DNA of 5,644 nt. Origin: Paracoccaceae bacterium. GTDB lineage: Bacteria > Pseudomonadota > Alphaproteobacteria > Rhodobacterales > Rhodobacteraceae. The notes under the pieces were generated by a model. It worked only from the letters and a program-made list of their open reading frames with translations, did not search any database and was not told where the DNA came from. A program made the translations under genes and the position numbers. The DNA is taken from the NCBI GenBank assembly GCA_016937725.1, contig JAFGVZ010000020.1:1-5644 (forward strand), given 5' to 3'. Shown one piece after another: positions 1-5,040 of the stretch (the first letter of the stretch is position 1; each line of letters begins with the position of its first letter).

Positions 1-324
1 GGCGGCGTGCATGGGCTGGCGCATATCACCGGCGGCGGGCTGACCGAAAACCTGCCCCGTATCCTGCCTGATGACTTGGGCGCAGATATAGACCTTGGCG
101 CATGGTCAATGCCCCCGGTTTTCGCGTGGCTCGCCCGCGAAGGCGGCATTGCGCAGGCCGAGATGCTGAAAACCTTCAACGCCGGTATCGGCATGGTGCT
201 GGTGGTCGCGCCCGAACAGGCCGATGCCTTGACCACGCTCTTGACCGACGCGGGCGAACGCGTCTGCACGCTGGGCCATGTCACCCAAGGCGCGGGCATT
301 CGCTACAGCGGATCACTGGCATGA
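1..324 (+). CDS. purM: Phosphoribosylformylglycinamidine cyclo-ligase (AIR synthetase), C-terminal part
   Basis: PurM closes the imidazole ring: formylglycinamidine ribonucleotide + ATP gives 5-aminoimidazole ribonucleotide, in the cytoplasm (de novo purine synthesis). The gene enters from the left edge in frame 1, so only the last 107 residues are present of a protein that is usually about 345 long. Visible are the conserved HITGGGLTENLPRILP stretch, which in the family belongs to the C-terminal nucleotide-binding half, then the W..PPVF.WL segment and the NAGIGMVLVV strand. The end is intact (GSLA, stop TGA at 322-324). The stop overlaps the purN start as ATGA (321-324), so the two genes are translationally coupled in the usual purMN operon. 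The true start and promoter lie outside the window. Identification is secure from the motif and the neighbour. Confidence 0.96.
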   Translation, partial: GGVHGLAHITGGGLTENLPRILPDDLGADIDLGAWSMPPVFAWLAREGGIAQAEMLKTFNAGIGMVLVVAPEQADALTTLLTDAGERVCTLGHVTQGAGIRYSGSLA

Positions 325-908
325 GGGTGGCGATCCTGATCTCTGGATCGGGGTCGAACATGGTCGCGCTTGCGCAATCCATGACGGGCGACCACCCCGC
401 GCGGCCTTGCCTTGTGCTGTCGAACGACCCAAATGCAGGCGGGCTGGCAAAGGCGCAGGCCATGGGCATTCCGACCGCCGCCGTGGACCATCGCCCCTTC
501 AAGGGCGACCGCGCGGCGTTCGAGGCCGCCCTGCTGGAACCGCTTCTGGCCGCTCAGCCCGACCTGATCGCGCTGGCGGGGTTCATGCGCGTGTTGACCG
601 CCGATTTCGTGCGCCGATTTGACGGGCGGATGCTGAACATCCACCCCTCGCTTTTGCCAAAGTATAAAGGGCTGCACACCCATGCCCGCGCGATCGAGGC
701 AGGCGATGCCGAGGCTGGCTGCACCGTGCATGAAGTGACGCCTGCGCTGGATGACGGGCCAATCTTGGGCCAAGCCCGCGTGCCAATCCTGCCCGGCGAC
801 ACGCCCGACACGCTGGCCGCGCGTGTATTGCCAATGGAACACCAGCTTTACCCGCTGGTGCTGCGGCGCTTAGCGACAGGCAATCGCACGCCTGTCAACC
901 TGCCCTGA
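321..908 (+). CDS. purN: Phosphoribosylglycinamide formyltransferase (GAR transformylase)
   Basis: PurN moves a formyl group from 10-formyltetrahydrofolate to glycinamide ribonucleotide, the third step of purine synthesis, in the cytoplasm. The 195-residue protein begins MRVAILISGSGSN; the GSGSN loop (residues 9-13) is the phosphate-binding site of the family. The catalytic triad known from E. coli PurN is present at the same numbers: Asn106 and His108 in MLNIHPSLLPKYKG, and Asp144 in ALDDGPI. The folate-pocket segment ALAGFMRVL is at 84-92. It is slightly shorter than E. coli PurN (212), with the C-terminus trimmed. The start at 321 was chosen because the ATG overlaps the purM stop and because family homology begins exactly there; the upstream extension of the open frame (from 102) is purM read out of frame. 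The last 14 bases overlap the 3' end of the opposite-strand lipoprotein gene. Confidence 0.97.
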   Translation: MRVAILISGSGSNMVALAQSMTGDHPARPCLVLSNDPNAGGLAKAQAMGIPTAAVDHRPFKGDRAAFEAALLEPLLAAQPDLIALAGFMRVLTADFVRRFDGRMLNIHPSLLPKYKGLHTHARAIEAGDAEAGCTVHEVTPALDDGPILGQARVPILPGDTPDTLAARVLPMEHQLYPLVLRRLATGNRTPVNLP

Positions 909-1464
909 ACTCAGCAACAGCGCGGCGAGTGCGCGATGCGTCCAACCGTGCAAAGCCAAGGTCCAGTTGCAGGCGCAGAATTTCCACTTCGTTGCTGCGT
1001 AGCTCTTGGCTCAGGCCAGGGTCGGGCGTGGCCGCAAGAGCCGCAGAAAGCTGCGCGTTGCGCGATCTAAGTTGCGCAATTTCGCTTTCGATCTTCCGAA
1101 CCTCTTGGCGGGCTTGCTCATCGGCCTCTCCAATACGGTAGCCGCGCAAGAATCCCGCCTCTGCATCGGTCGGGCATACATTGCGATAAGCGCGACCGGC
1201 CAAAGCTTCGTCCAGCCCCCGGATGGGGGTGCAATAGCCTTGCAAACCCTGCGCATAGCCCCGCTGCCACGCCGCACGATCCGGGATGACGCCCGCTTTC
1301 TCGCAGGCTTTGACATGGCGGGCGAATTGCGCTGCGGCCACTTGCCCCGAAGCCCCGTCGCGTTGTCCGATACCCGCCCAGTCGCCAGTCAGGCAGTCTT
1401 CCTCGGAAAGCGTGGCACAGCCCGCAAGCAACAGCATCACTCCCAACGCAGCCAAGTATTTCAT
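895..1464 (-). CDS. DUF2799-type lipoprotein with C-terminal coiled coil
   Basis: This is a 189-residue probable lipoprotein of unknown function. Residues 1-16 form a lipoprotein signal peptide: Lys2, a hydrophobic run, then lipobox LLAGC with Cys16 as the lipidated residue. Residue 17 is Ala, not Asp, so by the Lol rule known from enterobacteria it would go to the outer membrane. Residues 24-113 match my memory of the DUF2799 pattern: a Cys (24), a Trp (29), DG (36-37), QRGYAQGLQGYC, GRAYRNVCP and FLRGYRIGE, with four conserved-looking cysteines at 24, 54, 78 and 97 that could form two disulfides in the periplasm. Residues 115-175 are charged and heptad-like (EVRKIESEIAQLRSRNAQL), a likely coiled coil. 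The start overlaps the rlmB stop as ATGA (1461-1464), with GAAGG (1469-1473) four bases upstream. No function is claimed. Confidence 0.82.
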   Translation of the reverse strand: MKYLAALGVMLLLAGCATLSEEDCLTGDWAGIGQRDGASGQVAAAQFARHVKACEKAGVIPDRAAWQRGYAQGLQGYCTPIRGLDEALAGRAYRNVCPTDAEAGFLRGYRIGEADEQARQEVRKIESEIAQLRSRNAQLSAALAATPDPGLSQELRSNEVEILRLQLDLGFARLDASRTRRAVAEFRAG

Positions 1465-2255
1465 TCTGCCTTCGCTCCGGAATGGCGCGCGGCATAAAGC
1501 GCCACCGCCGCCGCGTTCGACACGTTCAGCGACCCAAACGCCCCTGCCGCAGGAATGCGCGCGATCATGTCACAGGTCGCGCGGGTTTTGTCGCGCAGCC
1601 CCGGCCCCTCGGCCCCCAGCACCAGCCCGACAGGACCGGGCGGCAGGCTGCTCAAGCTGGCATCCAGATCCTTGTCACCGTCGCCGTCCAGCCCGATCAG
1701 GATGTAGCCCATCTGCTGAAGCGCCACCATTTCTTCGGCCAGATTGCGCACGCGAAGGTAGGGCTGGCGCTCTAACGCGCCGCTGGCGGTCTTGGCCAAA
1801 GCCCCGGTTTCTGGCGCGGCATGCCGCTGCGTGGCGATAACCGCACGCGCGCCGAACACTTCGGCAGAGCGCAAGATCGCACCTACATTGTGCGGATCGC
1901 TCACATGGTCCAACAACACGACGATGTCACGGCCTTCGGGGCGGCACAACTCAGACACGCGGCCCCAGTCCAGCGCCTGCACCTCTAGCGCGGCGCCTTG
2001 ATGCACCGCGCCGGGATCGAGGGGCGCGGGAAATTTGCGCGGGTCAGCGATCTGCACCTCTATCCCAGAGGCAGCCACGGCATCGGCCAGCTTGGCTTCG
2101 GCATTGCGGGTCAGATACAGGGTCAGCTTCTTGCGCTTGGTGTTCAGTAGCGCATCGCGCACGGCATGCAAGCCGAACAGCCAGACGGTCTCCTGACGCC
2201 CTTCGCGCCGGGCCTTTTCCTTTTCAATGACCCAATCTGGCTTTTTCACGCGCAT
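1461..2255 (-). CDS. rlmB: 23S rRNA 2'-O-ribose methyltransferase, TrmH/SpoU family (RlmB-like)
   Basis: SPOUT-class enzyme that transfers a methyl group from S-adenosylmethionine to the ribose 2'-OH of an rRNA guanosine (G2251 of 23S in E. coli). The 264-residue protein has a basic N-terminal extension (1-24), a substrate-binding domain starting at FGLHAVRDAL (27-36), and the three SpoU motifs: DHVSDPHNVGAILRSAEVFGA (116-136, with Asn123 and Arg129), LVLGAEGPGLR (211-221, Glu216) and IPAAGAFGSLNVSNAAAVALY (234-254). These form the trefoil knot that binds the cofactor. RlmB is the best fit by length and motif; other TrmH-family rRNA or tRNA methylases cannot be fully excluded. The ATG at 2255 has AAGGA only one or two bases away, whereas the GTG at 2249 (third codon) has AGGA at a good seven-base distance, so translation may really start two codons later. 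It overlaps the downstream lipoprotein gene by four bases. Confidence 0.92.
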   Translation of the reverse strand: MRVKKPDWVIEKEKARREGRQETVWLFGLHAVRDALLNTKRKKLTLYLTRNAEAKLADAVAASGIEVQIADPRKFPAPLDPGAVHQGAALEVQALDWGRVSELCRPEGRDIVVLLDHVSDPHNVGAILRSAEVFGARAVIATQRHAAPETGALAKTASGALERQPYLRVRNLAEEMVALQQMGYILIGLDGDGDKDLDASLSSLPPGPVGLVLGAEGPGLRDKTRATCDMIARIPAAGAFGSLNVSNAAAVALYAARHSGAKAE

Positions 2256-2256
2256 T

Positions 2257-2262
2257 TCCTTT
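2257..2262 (-). promoter_or_regulatory. Ribosome binding site AAAGGA of rlmB
   Basis: AAAGGA on the minus strand (2262 to 2257). It lies one base before the ATG at 2255 but seven bases before the in-frame GTG at 2249. The normal five-to-nine-base spacing favours the GTG, giving a protein starting MKKPDWVIEKEKARR. Confidence 0.55.
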
Positions 2263-2356
2263 GCTGCTTTGGGGGCCAGCTTTGCGCAAGGCGGCGGGAT
2301 GGTGCAAGGGGCAACAATGCCCGACCTGCGTTTTCAAATTGCCCACATTTCCGCAC

Positions 2357-2385
2357 TTGACGCGTCTAGATGCCTCGCGTAAGTC
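2357..2385 (+). promoter_or_regulatory. Possible sigma-70 promoter of tRNA-Tyr
   Basis: TTGACG (2357-2362) matches the -35 consensus TTGACA at five of six positions. Seventeen bases later comes TAAGTC (2380-2385), a poor -10 match. Transcription would begin near 2392, a few bases before the mature tRNA 5' end at 2397, which fits a short RNase P-trimmed leader. The weak -10 keeps this tentative. Confidence 0.4.
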
Positions 2386-2396
2386 ACGCCGCATTA

Positions 2397-2480
2397 GGGC
2401 GACGGGCTGCAAGGTGCGGCAGCGGACTGTAACTCCGCCGGGGAGACCCACGCCTGGTTCGATTCCAGGGTCGCCCACCA
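2397..2480 (+). tRNA. tRNA-Tyr (anticodon GTA)
   Basis: The cloverleaf can be drawn by hand. The acceptor stem GGGCGAC (2397-2403) pairs perfectly with GTCGCCC (2470-2476), followed by discriminator A and an encoded CCA (2478-2480). The anticodon stem GCGGA/TCCGC (2422-2426/2434-2438) encloses CTGTAAC, giving anticodon GTA (2429-2431), which reads tyrosine codons UAU and UAC. The T arm is CCTGG-TTCGATT-CCAGG (2453-2469). The 14-base variable region (2439-2452), with a GGG/CCC stem, makes this a class II tRNA, as expected for bacterial tRNA-Tyr. The D arm is odd: GCTG/CGGC with position 8 G rather than T, position 14 C and position 21 G, so the usual 8-14 and 21 tertiary contacts are replaced by what looks like an extra C-G pair closing a five-base loop AAGGT. 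Perfect stems elsewhere argue against a pseudogene. Confidence 0.95.
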
Positions 2481-2481
2481 T

Positions 2482-2499
2482 TCCCGTATACCGGGATTT
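2482..2499 (+). terminator. Weak hairpin after tRNA-Tyr
   Basis: TCCCG (2482-2486) and CGGGA (2492-2496) form a five-base-pair stem with loop TATAC, followed by only three T residues. It sits two bases after the CCA end and 10-13 bases before the convergent MarR gene's stop, so it is well placed to end tRNA transcription, perhaps as a processing signal. The short T tract makes it a weak intrinsic terminator. Confidence 0.4.
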
Positions 2500-2508
2500 C
2501 CCAAACCG

Positions 2509-3021
2509 TTAGTAAATATAGCGGATCTGGTCTCCCCAGAAACGTTCCAGCCGCTTCAGCGCGCGCACCGTTTCGTCCAGCGTGGCAAAGGCGATCACGC
2601 CTTCGTCGTCCAGTTGCAGCGCATGGCGCGCGAACAGGTCGGCCACACGGGCGCGAATGGCTTGGCCCTTGGGCGTCAGCCGCACACGGACAGAGCGGCG
2701 GTCCATGCCACAGCGCTGATGGTGCATATACCCCATTTCGACCAGCTTTTTCAGGTTATAGGACACGTTCGAGCCTTGGTAGTAACCGCGCGTTTTCAAC
2801 TCGCTGGCAGTCACCTCGTGGTCGGCGATATTGAACAGCAGAAGGGCCTGCACCGGGTTGATGTTCACAATGCCCAACCGCTCGAATTCATCCTTGATAA
2901 CGTCCAGCAGCAGACGGTGCATCCGTTCCAGAAGCGCAACGCTGTCCAGATACCGCACCAATGTCTGATTGCGCAGGGGCGCCCCGATATCGTGTTGAAA
3001 GCTCACACCATGCTCCGTCAT
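2509..3021 (-). CDS. MarR-family winged-helix transcriptional regulator, LdtR-like
   Basis: A 170-residue DNA-binding regulator. Residues 21-50 (LVRYLDSVALLERMHRLLLDVIKDEFERLG) form the first dimerisation helices. Residues 55-100 hold the helix-turn-helix: NPVQALLLFNIADHEVTASEL, then the recognition helix GYYQGSNVSYNLKKLVEMGY (79-98). The wing is CGMDRRSVRVRLTPKG (104-119) with the typical DRR. Residues 120-165 are the C-terminal dimer helices. The YYQGSNVSYNLKKLVE recognition helix resembles, as I recall it, the alphaproteobacterial LdtR group, which in Liberibacter controls an L,D-transpeptidase gene and osmotic tolerance; the target here is unknown. ATG 3021 has AAAGG (3024-3028) at only two bases. 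A GTG at 3006 with GGAG six bases before it is an alternative start. The gene has a 51-bp upstream gap to sdhE on the same strand, so it could be read with it or from its own promoter. Confidence 0.9.
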   Translation of the reverse strand: MTEHGVSFQHDIGAPLRNQTLVRYLDSVALLERMHRLLLDVIKDEFERLGIVNINPVQALLLFNIADHEVTASELKTRGYYQGSNVSYNLKKLVEMGYMHHQRCGMDRRSVRVRLTPKGQAIRARVADLFARHALQLDDEGVIAFATLDETVRALKRLERFWGDQIRYIY

Positions 3022-3055
3022 TGCCTTTCGATAGCCAGCATGACGGCAACAAGCG

Positions 3056-3074
3056 AAAAAAGCGTTAAGCCGCT
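3056..3074 (-). terminator. Possible short intrinsic terminator after sdhE
   Basis: Read on the minus strand: AGCG (3074-3071), loop GCTTAA, CGCT (3064-3061), then a run of T continuous from the last stem base (six T, 3061-3056). The stem starts inside the sdhE stop codon TAG. Four base pairs is short, so this probably only attenuates read-through into the MarR gene, if it acts at all. Confidence 0.35.
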
Positions 3075-3342
3075 AGCCTTTCAGCCCAGTGATAGAGGCG
3101 CGGATGGTTTCCAGCATGGGCAGATGGTCCTCCGGCGCGTCGCGCGCGCCCGTGACCCACAAGTAAAGATCTTGGTCATTTTCATCCAGCAAGCGCTCGT
3201 AGGCATCAAGTTCAGGGTCGGCCAGCGTGGCCAGCCCGCTATCGGCGAATGGCCCCAAGATCAGGTCCATTTCTTTCATGCCGCGCCGCCATGACCGCAT
3301 CCGCAGCCGCTTCAGCCGGGCTTCTTCCGAGGAGATCTGCAT
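3073..3342 (-). CDS. sdhE: FAD assembly factor SdhE (succinate dehydrogenase flavinylation)
   Basis: SdhE (DUF339/Sdh5 family) helps attach FAD covalently to the flavoprotein subunit SdhA of succinate dehydrogenase, in the cytoplasm before membrane assembly. The 89-residue length is typical. The hallmark RGxxE motif is seen as RGMKE (residues 20-24) inside RMRSWRRGMKEMDLILGPF. The second conserved block YERLLDENDQDLYLWVTG is at 48-65. Both match the family; the only cofactor-free small protein with this pair of motifs that I know is SdhE. The start at 3342 lies one base after the stop of the upstream XRE-type regulator gene, with AAGGA about ten bases upstream inside that gene, so the two are almost certainly co-transcribed from the divergent region at 3746-3835. 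SDH structural genes are not in the window. Confidence 0.95.
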   Translation of the reverse strand: MQISSEEARLKRLRMRSWRRGMKEMDLILGPFADSGLATLADPELDAYERLLDENDQDLYLWVTGARDAPEDHLPMLETIRASITGLKG

Positions 3343-3343
3343 C

Positions 3344-3745
3344 TCAGATCGTTTCCTTCACTATCAGGCGCAAGCGCTTTTCCATCCGCCCCAATTCGGT
3401 CGACACGCGGTTCAGGTCGGCCCGCAACCCGCGCATATCTTTCAAGATGGCCTGCGCATCCTCGACCAGATTGTCTTGGCCGGCCGGTTCGGCCACGCCA
3501 TCGCCCTCGCCGGTCAACAACCACCGCAAGGACACATTTAGCAAGCCCGCGACCATTTGCAACTTGTTGGCGCGCGGCTCTGACGTGTCATTCTCCCAGC
3601 CTTGCACCGTTTTCAGCTTGACCCCCAAACGCTTGGCAAGTTGGGGTTGGCTTAGCCCTTGCGCTTCGCGCGCTGCGGTCAGCCTGTCGCCAAATGTTGC
3701 ATGATCGCCGGAATACCAGTCGCCGGTTTCGGTGTTTTCGGTCAT
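3344..3745 (-). CDS. XRE-family helix-turn-helix regulator with C-terminal coiled coil
   Basis: A 133-residue probable DNA-binding protein. After a 17-residue acidic leader comes a Cro/cI-type HTH (about 18-80): FGDRLTAAREAQGLSQPQLAKRLGVKLKTVQGWENDTSEPRANKL. The helix pair is SQPQLAKRLGV and KLKTVQGWEN, followed by the family's typical closing LLNVSLRWLLTGEG. Residues 91-131 (NLVEDAQAILKDMRGLRADLNRVSTELGRMEKRLRLI) show regular heptads and are likely a coiled coil for dimer formation. No ligand or catalytic domain is present. The start at 3745 is set by AAGGAAG seven or so bases upstream; the open frame runs on far upstream only because it is antisense to the aminotransferase gene. It is followed one base later by sdhE. 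Its position beside the shared divergent promoter suggests it regulates itself, sdhE and perhaps the aminotransferase, which is inference. Confidence 0.88.
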   Translation of the reverse strand: MTENTETGDWYSGDHATFGDRLTAAREAQGLSQPQLAKRLGVKLKTVQGWENDTSEPRANKLQMVAGLLNVSLRWLLTGEGDGVAEPAGQDNLVEDAQAILKDMRGLRADLNRVSTELGRMEKRLRLIVKETI

Positions 3746-3765
3746 ATCGCTTCCTTCCGGATTTG

Positions 3766-3793
3766 ATTGTGCTTGAACGCCCTTGGGGGGCAA
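3766..3793 (-). promoter_or_regulatory. Putative promoter of the XRE regulator-sdhE operon
   Basis: On the minus strand, TTGCCC (3793-3788; four of six to the -35 consensus) is followed after 16 bases by CACAAT (3771-3766; four of six to the -10 consensus). Transcription would start near 3760, giving a leader of about 15 bases carrying the AAGGAAG ribosome binding site. It interlocks with the rightward promoter. Confidence 0.45.
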
Positions 3794-3801
3794 CCTATGA
3801 C
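3773..3801 (+). promoter_or_regulatory. Putative promoter of the aminotransferase gene
   Basis: TTGAAC (3773-3778; four of six) and TATGAC (3796-3801; four of six) are separated by exactly 17 bases. Transcription would start near 3808 and leave a leader of about 28 bases with the GGAG site. If this promoter is right, the in-frame ATGs at 3767 and 3797 lie at or before the -10 element and cannot be the translation start. Confidence 0.55.
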
Positions 3802-3823
3802 AGAGGCGCCCCAGACACAAACC

Positions 3824-3827
3824 GGAG
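3824..3827 (+). promoter_or_regulatory. Ribosome binding site of the aminotransferase gene
   Basis: GGAG eight bases before ATG 3836. It decides the start at 3836 over the longer in-frame options at 3767 and 3797, which lack a comparable site. Confidence 0.7.
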
Positions 3828-3835
3828 TTCTCGTC

Positions 3836-5038
3836 ATGGCCTTCCTGTCCGACACCCTGTCCCGCGTCAAACCGTCGCCCACCATCGCGGTCACGACCAA
3901 GGCAGCGGAGTTGAAAGCCGCGGGCCAAGACGTGATCGGTCTGGGCGCGGGTGAGCCTGACTTTGACACACCCCAGAACATTAAAGACGCGGCAAAAGCG
4001 GCAATCGATGCCGGAAAAACGAAATACACCGCAGTCGATGGCCTGCCAGAGCTGAAAGCCGCGATCTGCGCCAAGTTCAAGCGTGACAACGGGCTGGATT
4101 ACACGCCCGCGCAAGTGACCGTCGGCACAGGCGGCAAGCAGGTGCTGTATAATGCGCTGGTCGCCACGCTGAACCCCGGCGACGAGGTGATCATCCCTGC
4201 GCCCTATTGGGTCAGCTACCCCGACATGGTGCTGCTGGCGGGTGGCGAGCCGGTGATTGCCGAGGCGACCGCAGAGACCGCCTACAAGCTGACGCCCGAT
4301 GCGCTGGAAGCCGCGATCACACCGAAAACCAAGTGGTTCATCTTCAACTCTCCCTCCAACCCGACCGGGGCGGGCTATACGTGGGACGAGCTGAAGGCCC
4401 TGACCAATGTCCTGCTGCGCCATCCCCATGTCTGGATCATGTCGGATGACATGTATGAACACCTTGTTTACGACGATTTCAAATTCTGCACCCCCGCGCA
4501 GGTCGAACCGGCGCTTTATGACCGCACATTGACCGTGAACGGTGTGTCCAAAGCCTATGCCATGACCGGCTGGCGCATCGGCTACGCGGCTGGCCCCAAA
4601 GATGTGATCGGCGCAATGCGCAAGATCCAGTCGCAAAGCACGTCGAACCCCTGCTCCATCAGCCAGTGGGCCGCGGTAGAGGCGTTGAACGGCCCGCAAG
4701 ACTACATTGCCGAGAATAACAAACTGTTCCAGCGCCGCCGCGATCTGGTGGTTGAGATGCTGAACGCCGCCGAAGGTGTCACCTGCCCGGTGCCCGAAGG
4801 CGCGTTCTATGTCTACCCGTCCATCGCGGGCTGCATCGGCAAGACCTCGGCGGGCGGCGCCAAGATCGAGAATGACGAAGCCTTCGCAACCGCCCTGCTG
4901 GAAGAAACCGGCGTAGCCGTGGTGTTCGGCGCGGCCTTTGGCACCTCTCCCGCGTTCCGCGTCAGCTACGCCACGTCGGACGATTCGTTGCGCGAAGCCT
5001 GCACTCGCATTCAGAAGTTCTGCGCGGGGCTGACATAA
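3836..5038 (+). CDS. aatA: Class I pyridoxal-phosphate aspartate aminotransferase (Iβ type), probably also prephenate aminotransferase
   Basis: Transfers the amino group between aspartate and 2-oxoglutarate (and, in many alphaproteobacterial Iβ enzymes, from Glu/Asp to prephenate, giving arogenate for Tyr/Phe synthesis). Cytoplasmic homodimer using PLP. The 400-residue protein has the full family length. Visible landmarks: GLGAGEPDFDTP (35-46), cofactor-stacking region PAPYWVSYPD (121-130, Trp125), NSPSNPTGAG with Asn175 (171-180), IMSDDMYEHLVY (201-212; Asp and Tyr207 for PLP), Schiff-base Lys239 in VSKAYAMTGWRIGY (237-250), and the substrate-carboxylate Arg375 in AFRVSYA (373-379). Lys12, which I recall being reported as important for prephenate use in the Rhizobium enzyme, is present. 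The start at 3836 fits the usual MAFLSDTLSRVKPS N-terminus, the GGAG site and the promoter. It is divergent from the XRE regulator and two bases before the unknown gene at 5041. The symbol aspC is also used for such genes. Confidence 0.95.
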   Translation: MAFLSDTLSRVKPSPTIAVTTKAAELKAAGQDVIGLGAGEPDFDTPQNIKDAAKAAIDAGKTKYTAVDGLPELKAAICAKFKRDNGLDYTPAQVTVGTGGKQVLYNALVATLNPGDEVIIPAPYWVSYPDMVLLAGGEPVIAEATAETAYKLTPDALEAAITPKTKWFIFNSPSNPTGAGYTWDELKALTNVLLRHPHVWIMSDDMYEHLVYDDFKFCTPAQVEPALYDRTLTVNGVSKAYAMTGWRIGYAAGPKDVIGAMRKIQSQSTSNPCSISQWAAVEALNGPQDYIAENNKLFQRRRDLVVEMLNAAEGVTCPVPEGAFYVYPSIAGCIGKTSAGGAKIENDEAFATALLEETGVAVVFGAAFGTSPAFRVSYATSDDSLREACTRIQKFCAGLT

Positions 5039-5040
5039 CC

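Larger units (their letters stand above)
2256..2396. other. Divergent gap between rlmB and tRNA-Tyr
   Basis: This 141-bp non-coding stretch must hold the leader of rlmB (leftward) and the promoter of the tRNA (rightward). Visible are an 8-bp palindrome TTGCGCAA (2282-2289) and a perfect hairpin GGGCA-ACAA-TGCCC (2309-2322), both in the presumed rlmB leader. I found no convincing promoter for rlmB. The frame that runs across part of it on the minus strand includes the tRNA complement and is not a gene. Confidence 0.5.

Noticed and set aside
102..320. N-terminal extension of purN from ATG 102
   Set aside because: This part is purM in another frame, with an Arg-rich nonsense translation. PurN homology starts at 321 and overlaps the purM stop in the usual way.
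303..842. 179-residue minus-strand frame across purN
   Set aside because: It is a shadow of purN in GC-rich DNA, with no recognisable motif and no ribosome binding site.
1006..1497. Plus-strand frames opposite the lipoprotein and the rlmB end
   Set aside because: The translations are Arg/Ser/Pro-rich and typical of antisense frames; the minus-strand genes carry clear motifs.
2397..2480. tRNA as an integration hotspot (attachment site)
   Set aside because: No integrase gene, no repeated tRNA 3' end, and no foreign-looking DNA next to it. Ordinary genes flank it on both sides.
2224..2512. Open frames on both strands across the tRNA (minus 2224-2481, plus 2261-2512)
   Set aside because: They translate the tRNA gene and its complement (the peptide MVGDPGIEPGVGLPGG is a common false protein made from tRNA complements), so they are not genes.
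2614..3294. 226-residue plus-strand frame opposite the MarR gene and sdhE
   Set aside because: It is fully antisense to two genes with strong family motifs and has no domain of its own.
3767..3835. Upstream starts for the aminotransferase at 3767 or 3797
   Set aside because: They lie in or before the predicted -10 element and lack a good ribosome binding site. The family's usual N-terminus begins at 3836.
3746..4699. Long minus-strand open frame extending the XRE gene upstream by over 300 residues
   Set aside because: It is antisense to the well-supported aminotransferase gene, and the translation (rich in Arg, Gly, His, Cys) shows no domain. The strong ribosome binding site and HTH homology set the XRE start at 3745.
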